19,768 bases of DNA from an uncultured Clostridia bacterium. Its GTDB lineage: Bacteria > Bacillota > Clostridia > Lachnospirales > Lachnospiraceae. Of the stretch, positions 1-8,447 are shown piece after piece (within the stretch, counting starts at the first letter, position 1; each line of letters begins with the position of its first letter). Under the pieces are notes generated by a model that was not told the origin of the DNA, did no database searches, and worked only from the letters and a program-made list of their open reading frames with translations. The stretch is from NCBI GenBank assembly GCA_946186175.1, contig CAMHMG010000020.1, forward strand, positions 1-19,768, read 5' to 3'. The translations under genes were made by a program, and so were the position numbers.

Positions 1-44
1 TGAAAAGGTATATGTAAAAATATACAATATTTTTAGTTTAAAAG

Positions 45-74
45 TTGCATGTTATGTGGCTTTTATGCTATAAT
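45..74 (+). promoter_or_regulatory. SigA-type promoter of the cheX-like/cheY unit
   Basis: TTGCAT (45-50) and TATAAT (69-74) are separated by 18 bp, and a TG at 66-67 makes an extended -10. Transcription would begin near 81, giving a leader of about 85 nt before the ATG at 165, with AGGAG at 152-156. The rest of 1-164 is AT-rich and shows no gene. Confidence 0.65.
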
Positions 75-164
75 TAAGTTGTTCTTTTATGTGGTTATTT
101 TTTTTAAGAACTGATGATTATTGTTTGTTTAATAATTATTACATTGGAGATAGGAGATTAAGGG

Positions 165-1061
165 ATGTTTGAAGCGTATTTTGGTAAGTATTTAGAGGAT
201 CGAGGGGTTATAACCAAAGAACAGTACAAGGAAGTTGTGGTAGATAGCCAGAATGCAAGAGTAAGACTTGGAATTCTGGCAGTTGCAGAAGGGTTCATGA
301 CTGAGGAAGAAGCAGACGAAGTTAATGATGCTCAGAGAAGACTTGATAAGAGATTTGGTGATATTGCAGTTGACAGGGGTTATCTGACTAATTCTCAAGT
401 CGAGATGCTGCTTAATAAGCAGGGAGATAGTTATCTGTTATTTGTACAAGCTGTTGTAGAGAGGAATATTCTTACATTAGATCAGATCAAAGATTATGTT
501 ATAGAGTATAAGAAAGCTAAGAATCTTTCAGATCTTGATGTTGAAGCTTTGAAGAGTGGAGATACGGACAGGATAATTTCAGTACTTATGAAGGATACTA
601 ATATTGCGCCTGTTATCAAAGATTACATATCATTGACAGCAAGGAATATAGAACGTTTTATTGAACGTCAGTTCAGAATTGGCAGTGTATCTGTTGTTGA
701 GAAAGTTACTGCACCATTTGTTGCAGCACAGGTGCTTGATGGTGATTACAGGATATTTACGGGGTTCTTTGGTGAAGGCGAAGCATTAAAGATTATAGCT
801 GAGGCCTATGCTAAGGAAGAATTTGATGTTATTGATCTTGATGTTGTTGATGCCGCATGTGAATTCCTTAATTGTAACAACGGATTGTTTGCAACGAAGT
901 TAAGTAATGAATATGTGGATATAGATATGCTTCCACCTATACTGAAAGATACAATTACTGAGATAAGAGATAATGGCAATATAGTTAAAGTGCCTATATA
1001 TATTAAGGATCAGTGTGTGGATCTTGTTATCTGCAGAGAAGCTGATTGGGAACTTGAATAA
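165..1061 (+). CDS. CheX-type chemotaxis phosphatase with N-terminal MshEN-like cyclic-di-GMP domain
   Basis: 298 residues, ATG start with AGGAG 8 bp upstream. Two halves are visible. Residues 34-57 and 63-86 each fit the 24-residue motif R[LF]G...G...Q known from MshEN (GspE N-terminal type) cyclic-di-GMP receptors: R34, L35, G36, G43, Q57, and R63, F64, G65, G72, Q86, separated by exactly five residues as in that family. A weaker related stretch is at 5-29. The C-terminal half (about 160-298) is a CheC/CheX-like domain carrying the phosphatase signature D229-xxx-E233-xx-N236 with prolines at 257-258. CheX proteins remove phosphate from CheY, and a CheY-like receiver gene starts 25 bp downstream, so the pair probably forms one signalling unit in the cytosol. 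CheX assignment is firm from the motif; ligand binding by the N-terminus is inferred. An alternative is that the N-terminus only mediates protein contacts. Confidence 0.8.
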   Translation: MFEAYFGKYLEDRGVITKEQYKEVVVDSQNARVRLGILAVAEGFMTEEEADEVNDAQRRLDKRFGDIAVDRGYLTNSQVEMLLNKQGDSYLLFVQAVVERNILTLDQIKDYVIEYKKAKNLSDLDVEALKSGDTDRIISVLMKDTNIAPVIKDYISLTARNIERFIERQFRIGSVSVVEKVTAPFVAAQVLDGDYRIFTGFFGEGEALKIIAEAYAKEEFDVIDLDVVDAACEFLNCNNGLFATKLSNEYVDIDMLPPILKDTITEIRDNGNIVKVPIYIKDQCVDLVICREADWELE

Positions 1062-1085
1062 TTAGGAACGAGGTGAAAGATTGAT

Positions 1086-1445
1086 ATGGCTAGAGTTTTG
1101 ATAGTAGATGACTCAAGAACATCAAGAAAAATATTAAGAGGTTTATTGGAAGAAGAAGGACATGAGATAGTCGGAGAGGCAACCAATGGTCAGGAGGGTT
1201 ACGAGAAATACGCTGAATTACATCCTGACTTTGTTACAATGGATATTACTATGCCGGTGTTAGACGGTATAGCCGCTCTTAAGAAGATCAAAGAGGAATT
1301 TCCTGATGCCAAGGTAGTTATGATTACTGCCGCCGGACAGAAAACCAAGATGGTTGAAGCGGTTCGCAGCGGTGCTACAGAATTTGTTGCAAAGCCGTTT
1401 GATAGAGACAGTCTGAAGAATATTATTTCAAAGGTTGTAGGTTAA
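1086..1445 (+). CDS. cheY: CheY-like stand-alone response regulator receiver
   Basis: 119 residues, a single receiver domain with no output domain. The acidic pocket D8-D9, the phosphorylated D53 (in MDITMP), T81 and K103 (AKPF) are all in their standard places, so it should accept phosphate from a CheA-type kinase. It follows the CheX-like gene by 25 bp with AGGTGA at 1071-1076 and ends 12 bp before a strong terminator, so the two genes share a transcript. The neighbour is the likely dephosphorylating enzyme. Whether it drives the flagellar motor or another target cannot be told here, since no other chemotaxis gene lies in the window. The gene symbol describes the type rather than proven orthology. 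Confidence 0.85.
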   Translation: MARVLIVDDSRTSRKILRGLLEEEGHEIVGEATNGQEGYEKYAELHPDFVTMDITMPVLDGIAALKKIKEEFPDAKVVMITAAGQKTKMVEAVRSGATEFVAKPFDRDSLKNIISKVVG

Positions 1446-1457
1446 TCGATGTTTTAT

Positions 1458-1495
1458 AGAACACTTTTCCTATGTTTAGGAGAAGTGTTCTTTTT
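1458..1495 (+). terminator. Rho-independent terminator after cheY
   Basis: Arms at 1458-1471 and 1478-1491 form a 14-bp stem with one G-T wobble around a 6-base loop (ATGTTT), followed by a T run at 1491-1495. It ends the two-gene signalling unit. Confidence 0.85.
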
Positions 1496-1527
1496 GCGAA
1501 ATGCTTACAGGGTTTTTAATTGTGGAT

Positions 1528-1536
1528 TGTTATAAT
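1528..1536 (+). promoter_or_regulatory. Extended -10 element, candidate purL promoter
   Basis: TGTTATAAT at 1528-1536 is a perfect extended -10. No good -35 sits 16-18 bp upstream; the nearest is TTACAG at 1505-1510, 20 bp away. The transcript leader would be only about 37 nt, too short for a purine riboswitch. Confidence 0.4.
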
Positions 1537-1579
1537 GTTTAACATCTATATTATCATAATAATTTTACAGGAGGATGCT

Positions 1580-4500
1580 ATGAGTAAAGTAAAAAGAGTT
1601 TATGTGGAGAAGAAGCCTGATTACGCGGTTAAGGCAAAAGAGTTGTATGAGGAGCTTAGTAAATATTTAGATTTGTCAATAGAAAGCGTGAGGGTATTAG
1701 TGCGCTATGATGTTGAGAATGTTTCCGATAAAACTTATGAGAAGGCGCTGAAGACTGTATTTTCCGAGCCTCCTGTAGATTATGTATATGAGACTACTTT
1801 TCCGTTCGATGAGGGTGACAATGTATTTTCTGTTGAGGCACTTCCGGGACAGTTCGATCAGAGAGCTGATTCAGCTGAACAGTGTGTTAAGTTGTTGAAT
1901 GAAAAAGAAGATCCAATAATAAGATGTGCAACTACATATGTTATCAAGGGTGATATTGATGCTTCACAGTTCGAGGCTGTCAAATCATACTGTATCAATC
2001 CTGTTGATTCAAGAGAGACTGATGATAAGAAGATTCCGGACACTTTAGTACAGGTGTTTGATGAGCCGGCAGACGTTGCGCTTTTTGGTGGATTTAAAGA
2101 TATGGCAGAGGATAAGCTTAAAAGTTTGTATGATTCGCTTGGACTTGCTATGACATTTAAGGATTTTCTTCATATTCAGAACTATTTCAAGAATGAGGAG
2201 AATCGTGACCCTTCGGTTACAGAGATAAGAGTTCTCGACACCTATTGGTCTGATCATTGTCGTCATACAACATTTGCAACAGAGCTTACGAATGTTAATT
2301 TTGAGGATGGATTCTATAAGAAGCCTATTGAGGATTCATATAATTCATATCTTGCAGATAAAGAAGTACTCTACAAGGGCAGAGATGACAAGTTTACATG
2401 TCTTATGGATATTGCATTGATGGCTATGAAGAAGCTTCGCTCTGAAGGTAAATTACAGGAGATGGAAGTCTCTGATGAGATTAATGCATGCTCTATAGAA
2501 GTGCCCGTATTGATCGATGGTAAAGAGGTTCCATATCTTATTCAGTTTAAGAATGAAACACACAATCATCCTACAGAGATTGAGCCGTTTGGTGGTGCTG
2601 CAACCTGTCTTGGCGGTTGTATCAGGGATCCGCTTTCAGGACGTTCATATGTATATCAGGCAATGCGTGTAACGGGTGCTGCAGATCCTACCAAATCTCT
2701 TTCAGAGACAATGGAAGGAAAGCTTCCACAGAGAAAACTGGTTACAGTAGCAGCACATGGGTACAGCTCATATGGTAATCAGATCGGACTTGCAACAGGA
2801 CTTGTCAATGAGGTATACCATCCTAATTATGTTGCAAAGAGAATGGAGATTGGTGCAGTTGTAGCTGCTGCTCCTAAGGAGAATGTTAAGCGTCTCACAT
2901 CTGATCCGGGTAATGTTATTATTCTTATTGGAGGAAGAACCGGCCGTGACGGTATCGGAGGAGCTACAGGTAGTTCAAAGAAGCATACTACAAGTTCTAT
3001 TGATACCTGTGGTTCAGAGGTTCAGAAGGGTAATCCACCTACAGAGAGAAAGATACAGAGACTATTCAGAAGAAATGAAGTTGCAAGTATCATAAGAAAA
3101 TGTAATGACTTTGGCGCAGGCGGTGTCTCTGTTGCAATCGGAGAACTTGCAGACGGACTTATGATAGATCTTGATAAAGTTCCTAAGAAATACGCGGGTC
3201 TTGACGGAACAGAGATTGCCATCTCTGAATCACAGGAGAGAATGGCTGTTGTTGTTGATAAGGCAGATGTAGATAAGATGCTTAAGTTCTGTGAAGAAGA
3301 AAACCTTGAAGCAGTAGTTGTTGCCACAGTTACAGAAAGTCCGAGACTTGTAATGAACTGGAGAGGCAAGGAGATAGTTAATCTTTCAAGAGCATTTATA
3401 GATACTAACGGAGCTCACCAGGAGAGCGATGTAACAGTTAATATGCCTGAGAAGAAGGATTATTTTACAGATCATAAGAAAGTTACAGATGTTAAGAAGA
3501 CGTGGCTTGAGACTTTGGCTGATCTTAATGTATGTTCTCAAAAAGGACTTGTTGAGATGTTTGACAGTTCAATCGGTGCCGCTACTGTTGTAATCCCTTA
3601 TGGAGGAAAATATCAGTTGTCACCGACACAGACAATGATAGCAAAGCTTCCGCTTGATAAGGGAAAATGTGATACCGTAACGATGATGTCATACGGACTT
3701 GATCCGTATATGCTTTCATGGTCTCCGTATCATGGTGCAATCTATTCTGTTGTTCATTCAGTTGCTAAGATCGTTGCAGCCGGTGGTGATTGGAGTAAGA
3801 TATATTTCACTTTCCAGGAATATTTCAAGAGACTTGGTAATGATCCTAAGCGTTGGGGTGAGCCTATGGCTGCACTTCTTGGAGCTTACAATGCACAGCT
3901 TGGTTTCGGTCTTGCATCTATAGGTGGTAAGGATTCGATGTCTGGATCATTTAATGATATTGACGTACCTCCTACTTTGTGTTCATTCGCAATTGATGTT
4001 GCAAGAACCGGTGATGTGATAACATCAGAGTTTAAGAAGGCTGGTAATGCAATTATCAAGATTGATATCAAACGTGATGAATACGGACTCCCTGATTATG
4101 AGGATATGAAGAAGAAATATTCTGCACTTTATGAAGATATGCAGGAGGGTAAGATCCTTTCGGCATTTGCGGTTTCATATGGTGGTATTATTGAGGCAGT
4201 TTCTAAGATGGGATTTGGTAACGGAATCGGAGCAAGTCTTGATAAGACTGTTTCAAGAGAAGAGCTTGTTAAGAAGGATTACGGTGCGATTGTCTGCGAG
4301 ATTAAGCAGGATGATATCAAGTCTTTGAAGGTTAGTGCTACAAGAATCGGTGAGACTATAGATGAGGAGAAATTCATATTTGATAATGTGAAGATTTCTA
4401 TGAAGGATGCACTAGACGCATGGACTAATACTTTGGAGAAAGTATTCCCGACATCATCAGGTGTGGAGCAGGTTAAGGTAAGAAATGATATATTTAAGAC

Positions 4501-5332
4501 AGACAAGGTATATGTCTGCAAGAATAAAGTAGCAAGACCTAAGGTGTTTATTCCGGTATTCCCGGGTACAAACTGTGAGTATGATTCTGCTAAGGCATTT
4601 AGAAGAGCGGGTGCAGATGTTGAAACTATAGTATTTAAGAATATGACTGAGCAGAATATTCTTGATTCGGTTGATGCATTTGAGAGAGCAATCAGTCAGT
4701 CGCAGATAGTTATGATGCCGGGTGGATTCTCTGCAGGTGATGAGCCGGAGGGTTCCGCTAAGTTCTTTGCAACAGCATTTAGAAATGCAAAATTAAAAGA
4801 TGAGATCATGAAACTTCTCAATGAGAGGGACGGACTTGCACTTGGTATATGTAATGGTTTCCAGGCACTTATCAAGTTAGGACTTGTTCCTTATGGTGAG
4901 ATCAAGTCTCAGAAGGAAGATTCGCCTACACTTACAATGAACAGTATTGGCCGCCATCAGTCTAAGATGGTATATACTAAGATTGTAAGTAATAAGAGTC
5001 CTTGGCTTAGAAAAGCGACACTTGGTGAAGTATATACAGTTCCTATCTCACATGGTGAGGGTAGATTTGTTGCAAGTAAGGAATGGCTCGATAAACTGTT
5101 CGAGAATGGTCAGGTTGCAACTCAGTATGTGGATGTCAATGGTAATCCTACAATGGATGAGGATTATAACGTTAACGGTTCTTATGAAGCTATTGAGGGT
5201 ATTACAAGCCCTGATGGAAGAGTTCTCGGTAAAATGGCTCACTCTGAGAGAAGAGATACAGATGTTGCTATCAACATATATGGCGATCAGAATCAGTTGA
5301 TCTTTGAATCCGGAATTGAATATTTCAGGTAA
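1580..5332 (+). CDS. purL: Phosphoribosylformylglycinamidine synthase, single-chain form
   Basis: 1250 residues. Converts FGAR, glutamine and ATP to FGAM, the fourth step of purine synthesis, in the cytosol. The start at 1580 (MSKVKRV) is chosen because AGGAGG at 1569-1574 lies 5 bp before it; an upstream in-frame ATG at 1520 would add a hydrophobic stretch that fits no PurL. An SDHCRHTTF motif is near residues 224-232, ETHNHPTEIEPFGG begins near 326, and a C-terminal class I glutaminase domain (about 990-1250) has nucleophile C1091 (GICNG) with H1158 and E1160 (HGEG) completing the triad. This is the large fused form with both synthase and glutaminase domains, as in many Clostridia, rather than the split PurL/PurQ/PurS of Bacillus. 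It stands alone here, with no other pur gene adjacent and its own likely promoter. Confidence 0.97.
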   Translation: MSKVKRVYVEKKPDYAVKAKELYEELSKYLDLSIESVRVLVRYDVENVSDKTYEKALKTVFSEPPVDYVYETTFPFDEGDNVFSVEALPGQFDQRADSAEQCVKLLNEKEDPIIRCATTYVIKGDIDASQFEAVKSYCINPVDSRETDDKKIPDTLVQVFDEPADVALFGGFKDMAEDKLKSLYDSLGLAMTFKDFLHIQNYFKNEENRDPSVTEIRVLDTYWSDHCRHTTFATELTNVNFEDGFYKKPIEDSYNSYLADKEVLYKGRDDKFTCLMDIALMAMKKLRSEGKLQEMEVSDEINACSIEVPVLIDGKEVPYLIQFKNETHNHPTEIEPFGGAATCLGGCIRDPLSGRSYVYQAMRVTGAADPTKSLSETMEGKLPQRKLVTVAAHGYSSYGNQIGLATGLVNEVYHPNYVAKRMEIGAVVAAAPKENVKRLTSDPGNVIILIGGRTGRDGIGGATGSSKKHTTSSIDTCGSEVQKGNPPTERKIQRLFRRNEVASIIRKCNDFGAGGVSVAIGELADGLMIDLDKVPKKYAGLDGTEIAISESQERMAVVVDKADVDKMLKFCEEENLEAVVVATVTESPRLVMNWRGKEIVNLSRAFIDTNGAHQESDVTVNMPEKKDYFTDHKKVTDVKKTWLETLADLNVCSQKGLVEMFDSSIGAATVVIPYGGKYQLSPTQTMIAKLPLDKGKCDTVTMMSYGLDPYMLSWSPYHGAIYSVVHSVAKIVAAGGDWSKIYFTFQEYFKRLGNDPKRWGEPMAALLGAYNAQLGFGLASIGGKDSMSGSFNDIDVPPTLCSFAIDVARTGDVITSEFKKAGNAIIKIDIKRDEYGLPDYEDMKKKYSALYEDMQEGKILSAFAVSYGGIIEAVSKMGFGNGIGASLDKTVSREELVKKDYGAIVCEIKQDDIKSLKVSATRIGETIDEEKFIFDNVKISMKDALDAWTNTLEKVFPTSSGVEQVKVRNDIFKTDKVYVCKNKVARPKVFIPVFPGTNCEYDSAKAFRRAGADVETIVFKNMTEQNILDSVDAFERAISQSQIVMMPGGFSAGDEPEGSAKFFATAFRNAKLKDEIMKLLNERDGLALGICNGFQALIKLGLVPYGEIKSQKEDSPTLTMNSIGRHQSKMVYTKIVSNKSPWLRKATLGEVYTVPISHGEGRFVASKEWLDKLFENGQVATQYVDVNGNPTMDEDYNVNGSYEAIEGITSPDGRVLGKMAHSERRDTDVAINIYGDQNQLIFESGIEYFR

Positions 5333-5338
5333 TATAGA

Positions 5339-5388
5339 TTTGAAACTCTTATACTTTCTCTTTTATGTACATTGTTAAGAATTTCAAA
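5339..5388 (+). repeat. Inverted repeat after purL, possible weak terminator
   Basis: TTTGAAACTCTTA (5339-5351) and TAAGAATTTCAAA (5376-5388) are complementary at 12 of 13 positions around a 24-base loop. It begins 6 bp after the purL stop. There is no proper T run after it, so a termination role is uncertain. Confidence 0.35.
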
Positions 5389-5476
5389 TTAAAAAGTTTG
5401 GTTTAAATATATATTATCTAAGAAATTATATCCCAGATTCAAGATTGGGGGGAGTATGTAAGGATAGGTATAGCAT

Positions 5477-6967
5477 ATGGAATATATAGTTACGAAAAAC
5501 GAGATACAGGCGATAGATAACTGTACAATAGAAAAAGTGGGGATTCCACAGGCTGTTCTTATGGAGCGGGCAGCCATAGCCGTTGCAGAGGAGATAGAGA
5601 AGCTTAATCCTTCTAAGGGAAGAGTATTGATCGCTGTTGACGGAGGCAATAACGGTGGAGATGGTCTGGCTACTGCAAGGATTCTTTTGGAGGACGGATA
5701 TCCGGTAGACATATATTATGTTGGCGGACTGGCTGAGGTGTCTGTTCAATTTGAATTACAGAAGAATATACTTACATCTGTTGGTTACAGATTAAGGAAG
5801 GCAATTCCTAATAAGGATTATGTAGTTGTTGTTGATGGAATTTTTGGAGTCGGCCTCTCAAGAGCAATTGAGGGAACGCAGAAGAAAGCTATTGAAAGTC
5901 TTAATCAGCTACATGGTATTAAGGTGGCAATAGATATACCTTCGGGGCTGGATGCTACGACAGGTGAGGTTTTAGGGACAGCGTTCAGAGCTGATTATAC
6001 AGTAACCTTTGGTCTCAAAAAATTAGGAATGTTTTTTGCAAAGGGAATTGACTGCTGTGGTGAGATTATATGCAAGCATATAGGATTTCCTAATGCCGCG
6101 ATTCAGTCTGTAAAACCTAAGATATTCTCATATGAATTACAGGATCTTGACAAGCTTCCTAAGAGATTTAACAATTCTAACAAGGGAAGCTATGGAAAGG
6201 TTGCCGTGGTTGCGGGAAGCAAGAATATGTCGGGAGCGGCGTTCCTTTGCTCAAAGGCAGCATATTCAACCGGAGTCGGACTTGTCAAGATATATACACA
6301 TGAGAGTAATCGTGTGGTTCTTCAATCCCAACTTCCTGAAGCTATTATGATGACTTATGATGATTATGAGGGCGCACTAGCGTGTGTAGAGGATGTTGTC
6401 AAATGGGCTTCGGTTATTGTTGTTGGTCCCGGACTTGGCGTGGACTCTACTTCTGAGAGAATGCTATATGAACTTATGCTTAACTCCGAAGTTCCGCTTG
6501 TGATAGATGCAGATGCACTTAATATTCTTTCTACCAATATGACAATGTTAAAGACTTGTTCCGTGCCTATAGTTATGACACCTCATATGATGGAGATGAG
6601 CAGGCTTATTGGAAAGAGTGTTGATGAGATTGCTCATGACAGATTCAATATTGCAAGACGTTTTGCCAAAGAATATGAAGTTAGTCTTGTGTTAAAGGAT
6701 GCTAAGTCAATAGTTACTAACGGCGGAGACCGGACATATATTAATCTTGCCGGTAACAACGGTATGTCGACCGGAGGGTGCGGAGATGTGCTTGCAGGAA
6801 TTATTGCCGGAATGTTAGCAGGTGGACTTGATCTGTTTGAGGCAGCTCAGATAGGCACGTATGTTCATTGTCTTGCAGGCGATGCTGCGGCCGGGAAGAA
6901 GGGCAAATACGCAATGCTTGCGTCGGATATCATTTCATCACTAGGTGAGATTATGAGAGATTCGTGA
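5477..6967 (+). CDS. nnr: Bifunctional NAD(P)HX epimerase / ADP-dependent NAD(P)HX dehydratase
   Basis: 496 residues. Repairs hydrated NADH and NADPH: the N-terminal YjeF_N (NnrE) domain, about 1-215, interconverts R and S forms, and the C-terminal ribokinase-like NnrD domain, about 225-496, dehydrates the S form using ADP. Visible marks are the glycine-rich DGGNNGGDG loop (55-63) in the epimerase part, GPGLG (317-321), TPHMMEM (368-374) and the phosphate-binding GMSTGGCGDVLAG (429-441). The usual threonine of GGTGD is a cysteine here (C435). Length fits the fused family. The ATG at 5477 has AAGGA at 5460-5464 upstream, a rather long 12-bp gap; an ATG at 5456 is followed at once by a stop. 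It precedes alr, mazF and the CBS gene in the order usual for Firmicutes. Confidence 0.95.
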   Translation: MEYIVTKNEIQAIDNCTIEKVGIPQAVLMERAAIAVAEEIEKLNPSKGRVLIAVDGGNNGGDGLATARILLEDGYPVDIYYVGGLAEVSVQFELQKNILTSVGYRLRKAIPNKDYVVVVDGIFGVGLSRAIEGTQKKAIESLNQLHGIKVAIDIPSGLDATTGEVLGTAFRADYTVTFGLKKLGMFFAKGIDCCGEIICKHIGFPNAAIQSVKPKIFSYELQDLDKLPKRFNNSNKGSYGKVAVVAGSKNMSGAAFLCSKAAYSTGVGLVKIYTHESNRVVLQSQLPEAIMMTYDDYEGALACVEDVVKWASVIVVGPGLGVDSTSERMLYELMLNSEVPLVIDADALNILSTNMTMLKTCSVPIVMTPHMMEMSRLIGKSVDEIAHDRFNIARRFAKEYEVSLVLKDAKSIVTNGGDRTYINLAGNNGMSTGGCGDVLAGIIAGMLAGGLDLFEAAQIGTYVHCLAGDAAAGKKGKYAMLASDIISSLGEIMRDS

Positions 6968-7003
6968 ACATATATTGGAATAAACGGATTTTGAATGTTT
7001 GTA

Positions 7004-7087
7004 GAGTTGAGGGTATTACGAAGTAAGGTGGCAACTCGTATATCATTAATTTGAAATATAACAAAGCACTTTATCAGTCAGATAAAG
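7004..7087 (+). promoter_or_regulatory. Structured segment in the nnr-alr gap
   Basis: GAGTTG (7004-7009) can pair with CAACTC (7032-7037), or alternatively TACGA (7017-7021) with TCGTA (7036-7040); the two share bases and exclude each other. A third hairpin, CTTTATC-AGTCA-GATAAAG, is at 7069-7087, just before alr. No T run follows, so this may affect mRNA stability or alr translation. Function is not shown. Confidence 0.3.
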
Positions 7088-7112
7088 GATAATTTTGAAG
7101 AGGCGTAAACAA

Positions 7113-8297
7113 ATGGATACATATCATCGTGTGGAGGCAGACATTGATCTGTCCGCCATTTATAAGAATATTGAGACAATGAAGGGATGTATTCCCGAAG
7201 GAAAGAAACTGCTAGCAGTAATTAAGGCTAATGCTTACGGCCATGGATCAATACAGGTTGCAGAAACACTTGATGATCTGGCTGATTATTATGGAGTTGC
7301 CTGCATTGAAGAGGCGTTGGAATTAAGAAAAGCAGGAGTAATAAAGCCGATTTTGATTCTTGGATATACGGATCCCGGTCAGTATGAAATGCTTGTGAAA
7401 AATGATATTACTCAGACAATCTATTCATATGAACAGGCAGAGAGACTATCGGAAGTGTCCGGAAATCTTAATATGACAGGAAAGCTACATATAAAGCTTG
7501 ATACCGGTATGAACAGAATAGGATTCAAATGCGATGAAGATAATATGAAAGAGAGCATTAATGAGATCATTAAGATAAGCACTCTTGATAATATCAATAT
7601 GGAGGGAATATTCACTCACTATTATAAGGCTGACAGTTATGAGAAGATCAGTGCAATTAAACAGTTGGCACAGTACACAAGAATGGTCGATGAACTTGAA
7701 AAGGAAGGCGTGCATTTTGCTATAAGACATATATCTAACAGTGCCGGTATAATGGAGATGCCTAATGATACTTATGATATGGTACGTTCGGGAATATCGA
7801 CCTATGGATTGTATCCGTCAGAGGAGATGGATAAGGAGGCGTGTGTGCTGTATCCCGCCATGTCATTAAAGAGTCACATAACTCATGTTAAAATGGTCAA
7901 AAAGGGTGAGACTGTCGGATATGGAGGAACTTACGAGCTTCCGTGTGATCAATTGATTGCAACGGTAGGTGTTGGATATGCAGATGGCTATCCGAGAGCA
8001 TTGTCTAACAAAGGAAGAGTCTTAATTCACGGAGAATATGCACCTGTTGTAGGGCGCGTATGCATGGATCAGATCATGGTGGAGGTTACTGATATAGAGG
8101 ATGTTAATGTCGGTGATGAGGTTGTCCTTTTTGGAAAACAGAAAGATAATAGTATTCCGGTTGAAGAGATTGCTGATATGTCATCAAGCTTTAATTATGA
8201 ATTTGTTTGTGATATTAACAGGCGTGTGCCGAGAGTATTTTTCAAGGATGGAAAGAAGATACTTACAGTTAATTATTTATTGGATGAAAAATATTGA
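7113..8297 (+). CDS. alr: Alanine racemase, PLP-dependent
   Basis: 394 residues from ATG 7113, chosen because GAAGAGG (7097-7103) sits 9 bp upstream and the protein then begins MDTYHRVEADIDLSAI, matching the family's short N-terminus; a TTG at 7095 would add six residues. Converts L-alanine to D-alanine for peptidoglycan, in the cytosol. K38 in VIKANAYGHG is the lysine that binds PLP. Y270 (VGYGGTY) is the likely opposing base by alignment with Geobacillus Alr, where VCMD (316-319 here) is also conserved. The GYADGYPR signature is at 288-295. The TIM-barrel and C-terminal beta domain are both complete. It lies between nnr and mazF, the arrangement known from Bacillus subtilis. Confidence 0.96.
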   Translation: MDTYHRVEADIDLSAIYKNIETMKGCIPEGKKLLAVIKANAYGHGSIQVAETLDDLADYYGVACIEEALELRKAGVIKPILILGYTDPGQYEMLVKNDITQTIYSYEQAERLSEVSGNLNMTGKLHIKLDTGMNRIGFKCDEDNMKESINEIIKISTLDNINMEGIFTHYYKADSYEKISAIKQLAQYTRMVDELEKEGVHFAIRHISNSAGIMEMPNDTYDMVRSGISTYGLYPSEEMDKEACVLYPAMSLKSHITHVKMVKKGETVGYGGTYELPCDQLIATVGVGYADGYPRALSNKGRVLIHGEYAPVVGRVCMDQIMVEVTDIEDVNVGDEVVLFGKQKDNSIPVEEIADMSSSFNYEFVCDINRRVPRVFFKDGKKILTVNYLLDEKY

Positions 8298-8362
8298 TTC
8301 CATTGCAAATGATATGTATGTCAAAAGTTATTCTTGACGCTAATATCGTATAAAAAATAGAT

Positions 8363-8390
8363 TTTGGTAATTAAGCAATGCATGTATAAA
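8363..8390 (+). promoter_or_regulatory. Weak candidate promoter upstream of mazF
   Basis: TTTGGT (8363-8368) and TATAAA (8385-8390) are 16 bp apart in the 150-bp alr-mazF gap. The -35 is poor. It would give mazF transcription independent of alr. Confidence 0.25.
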
Positions 8391-8447
8391 TAATAATATT
8401 TAGGGTACACTTTAATTATAGAATTATAAATGATTGGAGTGATATCA

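Noticed and set aside
8..34. Terminator of a gene left of the window (GTATAT/ATATAC with T run)
   Set aside because: The stem is six nearly pure A-T pairs and the T run is separated from it; too weak to call.
1496..1579. Purine riboswitch or PurR-type control region before purL
   Set aside because: Only about 37 nt lie between the -10 and the start codon, and no riboswitch core is visible.
1520..1579. Twenty-residue N-terminal extension of PurL from an upstream ATG
   Set aside because: The extension is hydrophobic, has no ribosome site and spans the real ribosome-binding site of the ATG at 1580.
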